A DNA stretch of 64,000 nt from assembly GCF_002871005.1 (NCBI RefSeq), contig NZ_PHSN01000014.1:62001-126000 (forward strand). Direction: 5' to 3'. The notes beneath the pieces are model-generated. The model was not told the DNA's origin and did no database searches. It was given only the letters and a program-made list of their open reading frames with translations. Below, piece after piece: positions 31,517 through 40,365 of this stretch; within the stretch, counting starts at the first letter, position 1, and every line of letters starts with the position of its first letter. The translations under genes were made by a program, and so were the position numbers. The DNA is from Acidimangrovimonas sediminis (GTDB lineage Bacteria > Pseudomonadota > Alphaproteobacteria > Rhodobacterales > Rhodobacteraceae).

Positions 31517-32524
31517 TCAGTCCTGCGCTTTTTCCTGGGCCTTGGCCTTGTCGAGGATCTTGCTGCCCCAGTCCTTGCCGATGTCGGTCAGGATGACCGG
31601 CCAGACCTCGGCCCGCACCTTCTTCGACATCGCCTCGAGCTGGGCATCGCTCAGATCGACGACCTTGGCGCCCGCTCCCTCCAGCTTCTTGACATTTTTG
31701 GCCTGATCGGCCTCGGCCACCGTCCAGCGCTTGGTCTCGAACGTGGTCGCCGCCGTCTGAAGCGCCTTGCGATCCTCGGGCGAAAGCGCATTCAGCGTCT
31801 CGTTCGAGATGGTCAGATACCAGACCTCGAAATGGGTATTCGCCGGGATGTAGGTCTTGGTCACGTCGCGGAACGAGGCGTAATACCCCTCGGCGCCCGA
31901 TCCGATCACGCCATCGACCACGCCGGTCTGCACGGCCGTGTAGGCATCCGAGAACGGGATCGGCGCGGGAATGTAGCCCAGGGCCTGCCCCAGCAACTGA
32001 AAGCTCTTGATCCCCGGAACGCGCACCTTGATGCCCTTCTTGACCGAGGGATCCCCGGGCGAGATCGGCGCACGGTTCAGCGCGATGCCACCGAAATACA
32101 CGGGATAGGCGGCCAGCATCGTGATGTCCTGCTTCTGGAAAAGCTTGGCCATCGTGTCGCGGATCACCCCGCCCGGCCCGTAAACCGCGCGCGCCTGCTT
32201 CCAGTTCTCGGCCAGATAGGGGAACGAGCTGATCTGCATCTTGCGGTCGGTGTCGGTGCTGGCGGGCTGCACCGCCATGTCGATCGCGCCGAGCGAGACC
32301 CGCTGCTGCACGGTGGTGTAGTTGCCCAGCTCGGACGAAGGGAACAGCTTGATGGTCACGTCGCCATGCGTGCCCGCCTTCACGTCGTCGGCGAAGACCG
32401 CCAGTTCCTTGTTGATGGTGGCGTCGGCCGGGCGCACGTCGCTCAGCTTCAGCTCCTTTGCCATGGCGGGTGCCGCGGCGGCGATCAGGGCGGCGATCGC
32501 CGCGCCGGTGAACAGATGTTTCAA
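31517..32524 (-). CDS. TRAP transporter substrate-binding protein (DctP), TTG start
   Basis: A 335-residue periplasmic binding protein with signal peptide KHLFTGAAIAALIAAAAPAM followed by A. The family is recognised by LFPSSELGNYTTVQQRVSLG, GIKVRVPGIKSF and FSDAYTAVQTGVVDGVIG. No ATG or GTG is placed to include the signal peptide. The codon before Lys-His-Leu is TTG at 32524, six bases after GGGAGA, so TTG is the likely start. The much longer frame upstream crosses the DctM gene and is not real. Last of the DctQ - DctM - DctP set. Confidence 0.9.
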   Translation of the reverse strand: MKHLFTGAAIAALIAAAAPAMAKELKLSDVRPADATINKELAVFADDVKAGTHGDVTIKLFPSSELGNYTTVQQRVSLGAIDMAVQPASTDTDRKMQISSFPYLAENWKQARAVYGPGGVIRDTMAKLFQKQDITMLAAYPVYFGGIALNRAPISPGDPSVKKGIKVRVPGIKSFQLLGQALGYIPAPIPFSDAYTAVQTGVVDGVIGSGAEGYYASFRDVTKTYIPANTHFEVWYLTISNETLNALSPEDRKALQTAATTFETKRWTVAEADQAKNVKKLEGAGAKVVDLSDAQLEAMSKKVRAEVWPVILTDIGKDWGSKILDKAKAQEKAQD

Positions 32525-32544
32525 CCTTAGTCTCCCTGTTATTG

Positions 32545-33843
32545 TCAGTAGCCGAAAAAGCTGGGTAGGAACGTCGAGAGGGCCGGCCAGAAGGAGGTGA
32601 GGAACACCACCGGGACATAGCCGGTCACGATCAGGATCATCGCGGGTCGGATCACCTTGGTGACCTTCACCTTGCCGATCCGCGCCCCGAGATAGAGGAT
32701 CGAGGCATAGGGCGGCGTCACCCCGCCCATCGCGGTGTTGACCCCCATGATCGCGGCGAACTGCACCGGGCTGACCCCGATCGCGTTCATCAGCGGCAGC
32801 AGCAGCGGCCCGATCAGGATGATCGCGGTGGCGTCGTTCACCACCATGCCGACGAAGAACAGCAGGAGGTTGACCAGGATCAGCAGGACGATCTTGTTGT
32901 GCGTGATCTCGAAGATCGCCCCGACCAGCTTTTGCGGCACGCTTTCGTAGACCAGCATCTGGCTGAAGATCATCGAGAACAGGATCATCATCATGATCGT
33001 GCCCACGGCGGTCGCCGCTTCCTTCCCGGCCAGCAGGAAGTTGCTCCAGCGCAGGCCCTTGTAGATCAGAAAGCCCACCGGGATCGAATAGACCACCGCG
33101 ACGGCGGCGGCCTCGGTCGGGGTCATCACCCCGCCGTAGATCCCGCCGAGGATGATGATCGGCATCATCAGCGCCGGGAAGGCGTTGAAGCCGCGCTTGG
33201 CGATCTCGCCCGACAGGTCCGACAGGCTGGGCTTGTCGTCCAGCACCAGCGGAAACTTCCGCGCCATGAAGAGGTTCACGACCGAGAAGTTGAACATGAT
33301 CAACAGGCCCGGCAGCAGCGTCGACAGGAAGCACGCGAGGATCGAGGTGTCGGTCACCCAGCCGTACAGGATCATCGTCACCGACGGCGGGATCAGCAGG
33401 CCCAGGATCGACGAGTTGGCGATCAGCGCGGTGGCGTATTCCCGCGGGTAGCCGCGCTTTTCCATCTCGGGGATCAGCAGTGGCCCGATCGCCGCGATGC
33501 CGGTCAGGCCCGAGCCCGAGATCGCCCCGATGACCGCGCAGGACACCGCGGCAACCACCCCCAGCCCGCCCCGGATATGCCCGACGAAGGCGTTGACGAA
33601 GCGTAGAAGACTGGCCGCGATGCCGCTTTCGGACATGATCGTTCCGGCCAGCACGAACAGGGGGATGGCCAGCAGGACCGGATTGCCCAGCTGCTGCATC
33701 CCCCACAGGATGTTGCCCTTCATGATGACGTCGCCGACGAAGTACATCACCATCAGCGCACCGCCGAAGCAGTAGGGCAGCGGAACCCCCAGGGTCAGCA
33801 GCAGCACAAGCGCCGCGATTGCGAGAAGGGCGACCTCAACCAT
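32545..33843 (-). CDS. TRAP transporter large permease subunit (DctM)
   Basis: A 432-residue membrane protein of the usual DctM length (IPLFVLAGTIMSESGIAASL, CAVIGAISGSGLTGIAAIGP, LGLLIPPSVTMILYGWVTD, NTAMGGVTPPYASILY). It forms the channel with the DctQ protein and receives solute from the DctP protein. The start overlaps the DctQ stop by eight bases. Confidence 0.95.
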   Translation of the reverse strand: MVEVALLAIAALVLLLTLGVPLPYCFGGALMVMYFVGDVIMKGNILWGMQQLGNPVLLAIPLFVLAGTIMSESGIAASLLRFVNAFVGHIRGGLGVVAAVSCAVIGAISGSGLTGIAAIGPLLIPEMEKRGYPREYATALIANSSILGLLIPPSVTMILYGWVTDTSILACFLSTLLPGLLIMFNFSVVNLFMARKFPLVLDDKPSLSDLSGEIAKRGFNAFPALMMPIIILGGIYGGVMTPTEAAAVAVVYSIPVGFLIYKGLRWSNFLLAGKEAATAVGTIMMMILFSMIFSQMLVYESVPQKLVGAIFEITHNKIVLLILVNLLLFFVGMVVNDATAIILIGPLLLPLMNAIGVSPVQFAAIMGVNTAMGGVTPPYASILYLGARIGKVKVTKVIRPAMILIVTGYVPVVFLTSFWPALSTFLPSFFGY

Positions 33844-34327
33844 GCTGGGCCTCGTCGGTCATGAGCTCGGGGTGGCGCAGGACGCGGACATGGCGGCCAA
33901 GCTGGATCAGGGTGAACAGCATCATCAGCCCCATCCCCAGAACCAGCGAGATGTCGGCATAGAAAGTCGGCAGATACAGCGTCGCGCTGGTGCGCCAGAC
34001 CCGCCAGGAATATTCGCTGAAGCTCCAGGCCCAGCTCATCAGCCACAGACCGATGATCAGGCTCAGGGCATCGGCCACGATCGCCAGGATCGTGTGCTGC
34101 CGCGGCGTCTTGAGAAAGATCTCCAGCACGTTCGCCCGGATGTGCGAGTTTTCCCGCGAGGCATTCACCGATCCCAGGATGTAAAGCCACATCGTGGGAT
34201 AAAGCATCGCCTCGTCCATCCCCATGACCGGGACCTGAAGGACATAGCGCGTGATGACCTGGACGAACTGTCCGGCGGCGACGGCGCATATCAATGCCGT
34301 CAGCACATATTTCGCGACCCGTTCCAT
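33836..34327 (-). CDS. TRAP transporter small permease subunit (DctQ)
   Basis: A 163-residue membrane protein with four hydrophobic segments and the DctQ-type MGMDEAMLYPTMWLYILGS. The frame reaches 34426, but ATG at 34327 with GGGAGA upstream gives the usual length. First gene of the unit that continues through DctM, DctP, the three dehydrogenase subunits and RidA. Divergent from the LysR gene. Confidence 0.92.
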   Translation of the reverse strand: MERVAKYVLTALICAVAAGQFVQVITRYVLQVPVMGMDEAMLYPTMWLYILGSVNASRENSHIRANVLEIFLKTPRQHTILAIVADALSLIIGLWLMSWAWSFSEYSWRVWRTSATLYLPTFYADISLVLGMGLMMLFTLIQLGRHVRVLRHPELMTDEAQHG

Positions 34328-34415
34328 GGCGTCTCCCTGCTGCGGACTCTTGCGGTCCGATCCGGAGACTTGACGAAAACTTACCCATAGAGGCAAATTG
34401 AAAATATCGCTATAT

Positions 34416-34434
34416 CCATAAATCAATCTTATGG
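34416..34434. promoter_or_regulatory. Probable LysR-type binding site
   Basis: CCATAA-N7-TTATGG, a perfect interrupted palindrome seven bases before the LysR start, in the AT-rich gap between divergent genes. It overlaps the ribosome site of the regulator, as expected for autoregulation. Confidence 0.5.
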
Positions 34435-34440
34435 GGAACC

Positions 34441-35376
34441 ATGAACCTGACCGTCCGCCAGCTGGAAACGTTCCGCGAGGTCATGCGCTGCCGCTCCATC
34501 TCCGAGGCCGCGCGTAATCTCGGGCGGACGCAGCCCGCCGTGAGCAGCATGATCATGGGGCTGGAGGCAGAGCTGGGCTTTCGGTTGTTCGAACGCACCC
34601 CGGGCCGGTTCGAGGAAACGCCCGAGGCGATCTTTTTCGCTGAGGAGACGGAGGCGATCCTGGCCCGCATAGATCGCACGCGGAACAGCCTGCGCAACCT
34701 TGCGGCGCATGAGCACGGGCGCATCAGGATCGCCTGCCACCCCGCCGCCGCGGGGATCTTCCTGCCCGGCGTGCTGGCGCAGTTCCTCGCGGACAAGCCG
34801 GAGGTCGAGGCCTCGCTGATGATGCGTTCGTCAACGGTGATCGAGGATCTGATCGCCTCGCAGCAGTTCGACGTCGGGTTTGCCGAAACGCCTGCGCCGC
34901 GCAGATCGGTGCGCCAGGAGGATTTCGAGTTCGACTATCTCTGCGCTGTCCCGAGGTCCGACCCGCTTGCGGAATGTTCTGCGATCACGCCCGAACATCT
35001 CGACGACCGGCCGATGGCGACGCTCTTTGCCGAACACCCGAGCTTTCGCCGCACGCAGGAGGCCTTTGCGATGCGCGGCTGCAGAATTCGCCGCCGCTTC
35101 GAGCTGCGCACCTTCCAGCCGGGGCTGAGGCTTGTCGCCGCCCGCCAGTGTTACATGATCTGCGACATGGTCACCGCCTACAGCTATCTGCAAAGCCCGG
35201 TGACCGGGCCGGACGTCGTCTTTCGAAGGTTCGCACCCGGAATCTCCAGCGGCCTGTCCATCCTGACCCCCGCCTTGCGCCCGGTCTCTCTGGTCGCGCA
35301 GGCCTTCTGCAAGGATCTGTCGCGCGAAGTGCAGGGCCTTTGGCAAGCGATACAGCCGCACCTTCTCGTCTCTTGA
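34441..35376 (+). CDS. LysR-family transcription regulator
   Basis: A 311-residue LysR-type regulator. The N-terminal helix-turn-helix (residues about 5-62) shows VRQLETFREVMRCRSISEAA and LGRTQPAVSSMIMGLEAELG. The effector-binding domain follows from about 90. LysR proteins act as tetramers, commonly activating the divergent operon with an inducer. By position it controls the TRAP transporter and dehydrogenase genes, probably in response to the imported compound. Opine-responsive LysR proteins (OccR/NocR) are a known parallel but the ligand here is unproven. Confidence 0.92.
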   Translation: MNLTVRQLETFREVMRCRSISEAARNLGRTQPAVSSMIMGLEAELGFRLFERTPGRFEETPEAIFFAEETEAILARIDRTRNSLRNLAAHEHGRIRIACHPAAAGIFLPGVLAQFLADKPEVEASLMMRSSTVIEDLIASQQFDVGFAETPAPRRSVRQEDFEFDYLCAVPRSDPLAECSAITPEHLDDRPMATLFAEHPSFRRTQEAFAMRGCRIRRRFELRTFQPGLRLVAARQCYMICDMVTAYSYLQSPVTGPDVVFRRFAPGISSGLSILTPALRPVSLVAQAFCKDLSREVQGLWQAIQPHLLVS

Positions 35377-35701
35377 GCATCGCGACGGTGTAGAAGCCCG
35401 GCGGACGCCCCACCGTGATGTTGCGCGCGCCATTCCCCCGTGCAGCAGCGTGCAATCGGCGTAACAGGGCAATTGCTGCCCCCTGCGCGCTTCTCCCCCC
35501 GGGGCCAGATCGCATCGGCCGCGGCCCTGCATGGCGCGGCGAGATCAGGGGCACACGCCGGGCCTGCCGCAAGCATATCGCCGTTTTCCAGCACATCGCC
35601 GAGAGCGTGAGGCGCCCGGATCGCGCCTGTCCGACACATTCACAGGCCTCCGCCCTCATGCCCTCCCCTGACACGGCTGCCTTCTCCGGCTGCGTCCAAG
35701 C
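35377..35701. other. Intergenic stretch without a supported gene
   Basis: About 325 bases after the LysR gene. A 96-residue frame at 35415-35705 is arginine/alanine-rich without family likeness and is not accepted. No RNA gene is seen. The next 60 bases hold a promoter and operator. Confidence 0.5.
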
Positions 35702-35763
35702 TTGACAGACCCGACCATAACGACCTAGATTACTATTTAGAACGTTATTCTATAATTCAGAAC
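35702..35763 (+). promoter_or_regulatory. Promoter with three-part operator (site S1)
   Basis: TTGACA (35702-35707), 18 bases, TAGATT (35726-35731), then an operator at 35738-35763 reading TAGAA-N5-TTCTA-N5-CAGAAC. The three GAA/TTC half-sites are evenly spaced and cover the expected transcription start, which fits repression. The same pattern recurs at 47706-47731, 63226-63252 and 63354-63379. It controls the operon beginning at 35783. Confidence 0.7.
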
Positions 35764-35782
35764 ATGTTGGAGGGAGGCTGGC

Positions 35783-36583
35783 ATGGAGCTCAACCGTCTT
35801 GCGGAACTTGTCCCGACGGGCGCCTGTCTGGCGCTTCCGGTGGATTATGCCGGTGTTTCCATGGCAATGACGCTGCCGCTGATCCGCCATGGAGGCGACG
35901 ACCTGCACCTGGTCTGCGTGCCGACCGGCGGCCTGCAGGTCGACATGCTGATCGGCGCGGGCAAGGTCAGGCTGGTGGAAACCAGCGCCGTCTCGCTGGG
36001 CGAGGCCGGCGGCGCCCCCTGCTTCAACCGTGCGGTCCGCGACGGCGCGATCGACCTGCGCGACGCCACCTGTCCGGCGATCCACGCGGGCCTGCTGGCG
36101 GCGCAGAAAGGCGCGCCCTTTACCGCCATGCGCGGGCTGATCGGCACCGATGTGCTGGCCAACCGGCCCGACTGGAGGGTGATCGACAACCCCTTTGGCA
36201 CGGGCGGCGATCCGGTCGCCCTGATTCCGCCGATCGTGCCGGACGTGGCGATCTTCCACTGCCCGGTCGCCGACCGGCTGGGCAATGTCTGGATTGGCCG
36301 GCGGCGCGAGCTTGCCGCGATGGCCTATGCCGCGAAGCTGACCATCGTCACCGTGGAACGCATCAGCGACCGCCCGCTTCTGGAAACCGAGGAGATGGCC
36401 GCCGGCACCCTGCCCGCGCTTTATGTCGACGAGATCGCCGTGGCGCCGAAGGGCGCCCGTCCCTACGGTCTCTGGGGCGAATACGGCCCCGACACGGCAG
36501 AGCTCAAGCGCTATGCCGCGGCCGCCCGCAGCACCGAAGGTTTCGCCGATTACATGACTGCGATCGTGGGGGAGATGGCCTGA
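35783..36583 (+). CDS. CoA-transferase family I, alpha subunit (glutaconate CoA-transferase/IpdA-like)
   Basis: A 266-residue family I CoA-transferase alpha-like subunit (LVCVPTGGLQVDMLIGAGKV, RGLIGTDVLANRPDWRVIDN, IFHCPVADRLGNVWIG, LYVDEIAVAPKGARPYG). Members move CoA between acids; IpdAB relatives instead hydrolyse a ring in steroid breakdown, so the reaction is open. GGAGGGAGG precedes the ATG. First gene of a nine-gene rightward operon. Its stop shares one base with the next start (TGATG). Confidence 0.82.
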   Translation: MELNRLAELVPTGACLALPVDYAGVSMAMTLPLIRHGGDDLHLVCVPTGGLQVDMLIGAGKVRLVETSAVSLGEAGGAPCFNRAVRDGAIDLRDATCPAIHAGLLAAQKGAPFTAMRGLIGTDVLANRPDWRVIDNPFGTGGDPVALIPPIVPDVAIFHCPVADRLGNVWIGRRRELAAMAYAAKLTIVTVERISDRPLLETEEMAAGTLPALYVDEIAVAPKGARPYGLWGEYGPDTAELKRYAAAARSTEGFADYMTAIVGEMA

Positions 36584-37410
36584 TGTCTTCCGCCCTCACC
36601 ACGCCCCCCGACGCGCCCCCGAGCACGGCGCCCGCCACACCGCGCGAGACGCTGATCTACACCATTGCCGGCCTGCTGCGCGGGATCCGGCACGTCGCCG
36701 TCGGCGCCTCCTCCCCGATCCCGGCCGCGGGCGCAATGCTCTGCCGGGCGCTGGCCGAACGCGACGGCGACCCGCGGGTGCGCTTGTCGATCCTGGGATC
36801 CGTCCAGCACAACTTCTTCACCAACGGCTCGGTCGAACTGTTCGATTGCGCGGGCCAGGGCCGGATCGACGCCTTCTTCCTCGGCGGCGGCCAGATCGAC
36901 GGGCGGGGCAACGTCAACCTCGTCGGGGCGGGCCCCTATCCGCAAAGCAAGGTGCGCTGGCCCGGCTCCTTCGGCTCGGCCTACCTCTATTTCACCGTGC
37001 CCCGGGTGATCCTGTTCCGCGAGGAGCACAGCCCCAGGGTGCTGGTCGACAAGGTCGATTTCATCTCGGCCCCGGGCGTCAGCGAAGAAGGCGTCTACCG
37101 CACCGGCGGGCCGAAGGCGCTCCTGACCAGCATGGCGCTCTTCGACTTCGATCCCGGGCGGCCCGGCTTCCGCCTGCGCAGCATCCACCCCGGCCACGAC
37201 CTGTCCGAGGTGCGGGCGGCCACCGGCTTCACCTTCCAGGCCGACGATAGCCCCGCCGTCACCCCGCCGCCCGACGCCGAAACCCTCGCCCTGCTGCGCG
37301 GCCGCGTGCTGGGCGAATTGTCCGAGACCTACCCCGCCTTCGCCGACACGCTTCGCGCCGAGACGGCTGAGGCGGGCGCTCTCCAGAAGGAAGAGGCGTT
37401 GCACAAATGA
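36583..37410 (+). CDS. CoA-transferase family I, beta subunit
   Basis: A 275-residue partner of the preceding subunit (HVAVGASSPIPAAGAMLCRA, GQGRIDAFFLGGGQIDGRGN, VDFISAPGVSEEGVYRTGGP). I do not see the classical ENG-type motif with the catalytic glutamate, which leaves open a transferase in which that residue lies elsewhere or a hydrolase of the IpdB kind. The first 20 residues are a proline/threonine-rich extension. Overlaps the next gene by ATGA (37407-37410). Confidence 0.78.
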   Translation: MSSALTTPPDAPPSTAPATPRETLIYTIAGLLRGIRHVAVGASSPIPAAGAMLCRALAERDGDPRVRLSILGSVQHNFFTNGSVELFDCAGQGRIDAFFLGGGQIDGRGNVNLVGAGPYPQSKVRWPGSFGSAYLYFTVPRVILFREEHSPRVLVDKVDFISAPGVSEEGVYRTGGPKALLTSMALFDFDPGRPGFRLRSIHPGHDLSEVRAATGFTFQADDSPAVTPPPDAETLALLRGRVLGELSETYPAFADTLRAETAEAGALQKEEALHK

Positions 37411-38600
37411 CCACCGAAACCACCGGCCCCGGCTCCCTTGCAGGTCTGCGCGTGATCGACGCAAGCCGCGTGCTGGGCGGCCCCTATTGCGGCCAGATCC
37501 TTGCCGACCACGGCGCCGACGTCATCAAGCTGGAGCCGCCCCAGGGCGACGAGACCCGTGGCTGGGGCCCGCCCTTCCTTGACGAGACGGCAAGCTACTT
37601 CCTCGGGCTGAACCGCAACAAGCGCGGCATGACGATCGACCTGTCGCAGGAAGCGGGGCGCGCGCTGCTTTTGCGCCTGCTCGACGGGGCCGACGTCTTC
37701 ATCGAGAACTTCAAGACCGGCACGCTGGAGAAATGGGGGATCGGCAACGAGGAACTGTCGCGCCGCTTTCCGGAACTAGTGCATTGCCGTGTCTCCGGCT
37801 TCGGCGCCGACGGGCCCTATGGCGGGCGGCCGGGCTATGACGCCGCGATCCAGGCCTCCTGCGGGATCATGAGCGTGAACGGAGAGGCTGGAGGCGACCC
37901 GCTGCGCGTGGGCCTGCCCGTGGTCGACATGGTGACCGGGCTGAACGCCGCGCTGGGGATCCTCATGGCGCTGAACGAGCGGTCGCGCAGCGGCAAGGGG
38001 CAATTCGTCGAAAGCGCGCTTTACGATTGCGGCGTCTCGCTTCTGCACCCGCAGCTGCCGAACTACTACCTGACGGGCAAGCCTGCCGGCCGCCAGGGCA
38101 ACGCCCATCCAAACATCTGCCCCTACGACGCCTATGCGACGGGAAGCGAGCCGATCTTCCTTGCCGTCGGCAACAACCGCCAGTTCGCCACGCTCTGCGA
38201 CAAGATCGGCCGGCCGGATCTGCCCGGCGACGCGCGCTTTGCCTCGAACGCCGCGCGCAACGTCAACCGCGACGCGCTGAAGGTGGAGCTGGAAGCCGCC
38301 CTTGCCGCCCATGACTGCGCCGCGATCGCCGAGACGCTGATCGCCGCGGGCGTGCCCTGCGGTCAGGTGCGCAGCCTCGACCAGGTGGTCGACGATCCGC
38401 ACACCCGGCATCGCGGGATGATCGTCGACATCGACGAGTACCGCGGCACGGGCAGCCCGATCAAGCTGTCGCGCACCCCCGCCAGCTATCGCCGGAAACC
38501 CCCGCGGCTGGATGAGCACGCGGCAGAGATCCTGCGCGAATTCGGTGCCGACGCCGGCACGCAAGACCCGGCCCGCGAAAGGGCGGAGGAGGAGACGTGA
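37407..38600 (+). CDS. CaiB/BaiF family III CoA-transferase
   Basis: A 397-residue family III CoA-transferase. RVIDASRVLGGPYCGQILAD, GADVIKLEPPQGDETRGWGP, the LGLNRNKRG loop and the catalytic aspartate in LPVVDMVTG (Asp174) are all present. It transfers CoA between carboxylic acids through a mixed-anhydride mechanism and works as an interlocked dimer. It is one of three CoA-transferase systems in this regulon. Coupled to its neighbours on both sides (ATGA, then GTGA). Confidence 0.9.
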   Translation: MTTETTGPGSLAGLRVIDASRVLGGPYCGQILADHGADVIKLEPPQGDETRGWGPPFLDETASYFLGLNRNKRGMTIDLSQEAGRALLLRLLDGADVFIENFKTGTLEKWGIGNEELSRRFPELVHCRVSGFGADGPYGGRPGYDAAIQASCGIMSVNGEAGGDPLRVGLPVVDMVTGLNAALGILMALNERSRSGKGQFVESALYDCGVSLLHPQLPNYYLTGKPAGRQGNAHPNICPYDAYATGSEPIFLAVGNNRQFATLCDKIGRPDLPGDARFASNAARNVNRDALKVELEAALAAHDCAAIAETLIAAGVPCGQVRSLDQVVDDPHTRHRGMIVDIDEYRGTGSPIKLSRTPASYRRKPPRLDEHAAEILREFGADAGTQDPARERAEEET

Positions 38601-39661
38601 TCTTTCAGGACATCAGCGCGCGGGCGCTGCGCATCGGCATCATCGGCGACGGCTTCATGCGCCCGCCGTTCTTCCGCAAGGCGCTGGCCGAGATGCTGGG
38701 CGAGCGCCCGGCCGAGTTCACCGAGATGGAGCTTGACTGGCCGCTCCGGCTGAAGACGACCAAGCACGACCCCGACCTGCCGGTGGCCGAGTTCGTGGGC
38801 CGCCCCGAGGCGTATTTCGACTTTCTGTCGGGCCTCGACATCCTCGTGACACACCTTGCGCCGATCACCGCGCAAAGCCTTGCCCATGCGCCCGACCTGC
38901 GGCTGATCGCGGTGTCCCGCGGCGGCCCGGTGAACATCGAGATGGCAGCGGCGCGCGCGCGCGGGATCGAGGTCATCAACACGCCCGGCCGCAACGCCTC
39001 GGCGGTGGCGGAATTCACCGTGGCCGCACTTCTGGCCGAGACCCGCAACCTCGTGCGGGGACACCTGTCGGTGAAAAGCGGCGAATTCCGGCGCGACTTC
39101 TACCACAGCGACAATGCCGGGCCCGAACTGTGCGAGCTGACCGTGGGCATCGTGGGGTACGGCGATATCGGCACCCGCGTGGCGCGGCTGCTGGCCCCCT
39201 TCGGCTGTCGCATCGTCGTCTCGGACCCGTTCAAGGAACTGACGGATGCCGACCGCGCACTGGGGATCGAGAAGCTGCCCTTCGACGAGCTTGTCGCGAC
39301 CGCCGACGTCCTGACCCTGCATCCCCGCGTCACGCCCGAGACGGTGGGCATGATCGGCCGCAAGCAGATCGAGGCGATGCAGCCCGGCAGCTACATCGTG
39401 AACACCACCCGCGGGCAGGTGCTGGACTATGACGCGCTTTACGACGCGCTGGTCTCGGGCCACCTGCGGGGCGCCGCGCTGGATACCTTCACGCCCGAGC
39501 CGCCGCCCCCGGGCATGCCGCTTCTGCAGCTGCCCAATGTCACGCTCTCGCCCCATATCGCGGGCGCGTCGATCTATTCCATCCGCAAGGCCGCCACCAT
39601 GATCGCAGGCGACATCGGCCGCATCCTGGCCGGCGAGCCGCCGCTCTATCCCGCGAAGTGA
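38597..39661 (+). CDS. D-2-hydroxyacid dehydrogenase, NAD(P)-dependent
   Basis: A 354-residue dehydrogenase of the D-isomer 2-hydroxyacid family. The NAD site is VGIVGYGDIGTRVARLL, the substrate arginine is in AVSRGGPVN, and the catalytic histidine is in LSPHIAGAS. It reduces 2-oxoacids or oxidises D-2-hydroxyacids. The start is GTG at 38597, overlapping the previous stop (GTGA), with GGAGGAGAC before it. Confidence 0.88.
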   Translation: MIFQDISARALRIGIIGDGFMRPPFFRKALAEMLGERPAEFTEMELDWPLRLKTTKHDPDLPVAEFVGRPEAYFDFLSGLDILVTHLAPITAQSLAHAPDLRLIAVSRGGPVNIEMAAARARGIEVINTPGRNASAVAEFTVAALLAETRNLVRGHLSVKSGEFRRDFYHSDNAGPELCELTVGIVGYGDIGTRVARLLAPFGCRIVVSDPFKELTDADRALGIEKLPFDELVATADVLTLHPRVTPETVGMIGRKQIEAMQPGSYIVNTTRGQVLDYDALYDALVSGHLRGAALDTFTPEPPPPGMPLLQLPNVTLSPHIAGASIYSIRKAATMIAGDIGRILAGEPPLYPAK

Positions 39662-39671
39662 GATCCAGAAG

Positions 39672-40349
39672 ATGACCGAAGAACTCCGCCTCCGCACCCT
39701 CGTGATCGACAGCTGCCGCCGCATGAACGCGCTCGGCATCAACAAGGGCACCTCCGGCAACATAAGCGTGCGCCATGGCGACGGCTTCCTGATCTCGCCG
39801 ACCGGCATCCCCTATGACAAGCTGGAGCCCGGGCACGTCGTCCAGATGGGATGGGACGCGACCTATGCGGGCGAGGTCCAGCCCTCCAGCGAATGGCGCT
39901 TTCACCGCGACATCCTGAAGGCCCGGCCCGACCTTAACGCCGTGGTCCACACCCATTCGACCAATGCAACCACCGTCTCCATCCTCGAACGCGACATTCC
40001 GGCGGTTCACTATGCGATCGCCGGCGCCGGCGGCGACAATATCCGCTGCGCCCCCTACGAGATCTTCGGCAGCCAGGCGCTGGCGAACGTGGTGATCCGG
40101 GCGCTCGAGGGGCGCCGGGCCTGCCTGATGGCGCACCACGGGGTGATCGCCGCGCATGTCTCGGTCGAACGCGCGCTGGCGCTGGCCGTCTCGGTCGAGG
40201 AGATGGCGACGCTCTACCTCAACTGCCTGCAGACCGGGATCGAGCCGCCGATCCTGTCGGCCGCGCAGATGGCCGATGTGCTGGAACGGTTCAAGACCTA
40301 TGGCCAGCAGCCGCAGGCCGTGACCGAGGGGCTGCGCCAGGCCTCCTGA
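39672..40349 (+). CDS. Class II aldolase (FucA/AraD family)
   Basis: A 225-residue zinc-dependent class II aldolase/epimerase-fold protein. The catalytic glutamate is in PSSEWRFH and the zinc histidines are in VVHTHSTNAT and MAHHGVIA. FucA-like members cleave phosphorylated ketoses or sugar acids into dihydroxyacetone phosphate or pyruvate plus an aldehyde. The kinase gene that follows would make the phosphorylated substrate. Confidence 0.9.
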   Translation: MTEELRLRTLVIDSCRRMNALGINKGTSGNISVRHGDGFLISPTGIPYDKLEPGHVVQMGWDATYAGEVQPSSEWRFHRDILKARPDLNAVVHTHSTNATTVSILERDIPAVHYAIAGAGGDNIRCAPYEIFGSQALANVVIRALEGRRACLMAHHGVIAAHVSVERALALAVSVEEMATLYLNCLQTGIEPPILSAAQMADVLERFKTYGQQPQAVTEGLRQAS

Positions 40350-40365
40350 CCGACAGGGCACCACG

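Noticed and set aside
31517-33706. Single 729-residue frame covering DctP and part of DctM
   Set aside because: Only the C-terminal 335 residues match DctP, with a signal peptide and ribosome site at 32524; the upstream part is out of frame with the real DctM gene.
35415-35705. 96-residue rightward frame after the LysR gene
   Set aside because: Low-complexity Arg/Ala/Pro sequence, no ribosome site, overlaps the -35 of a good promoter; not supported.
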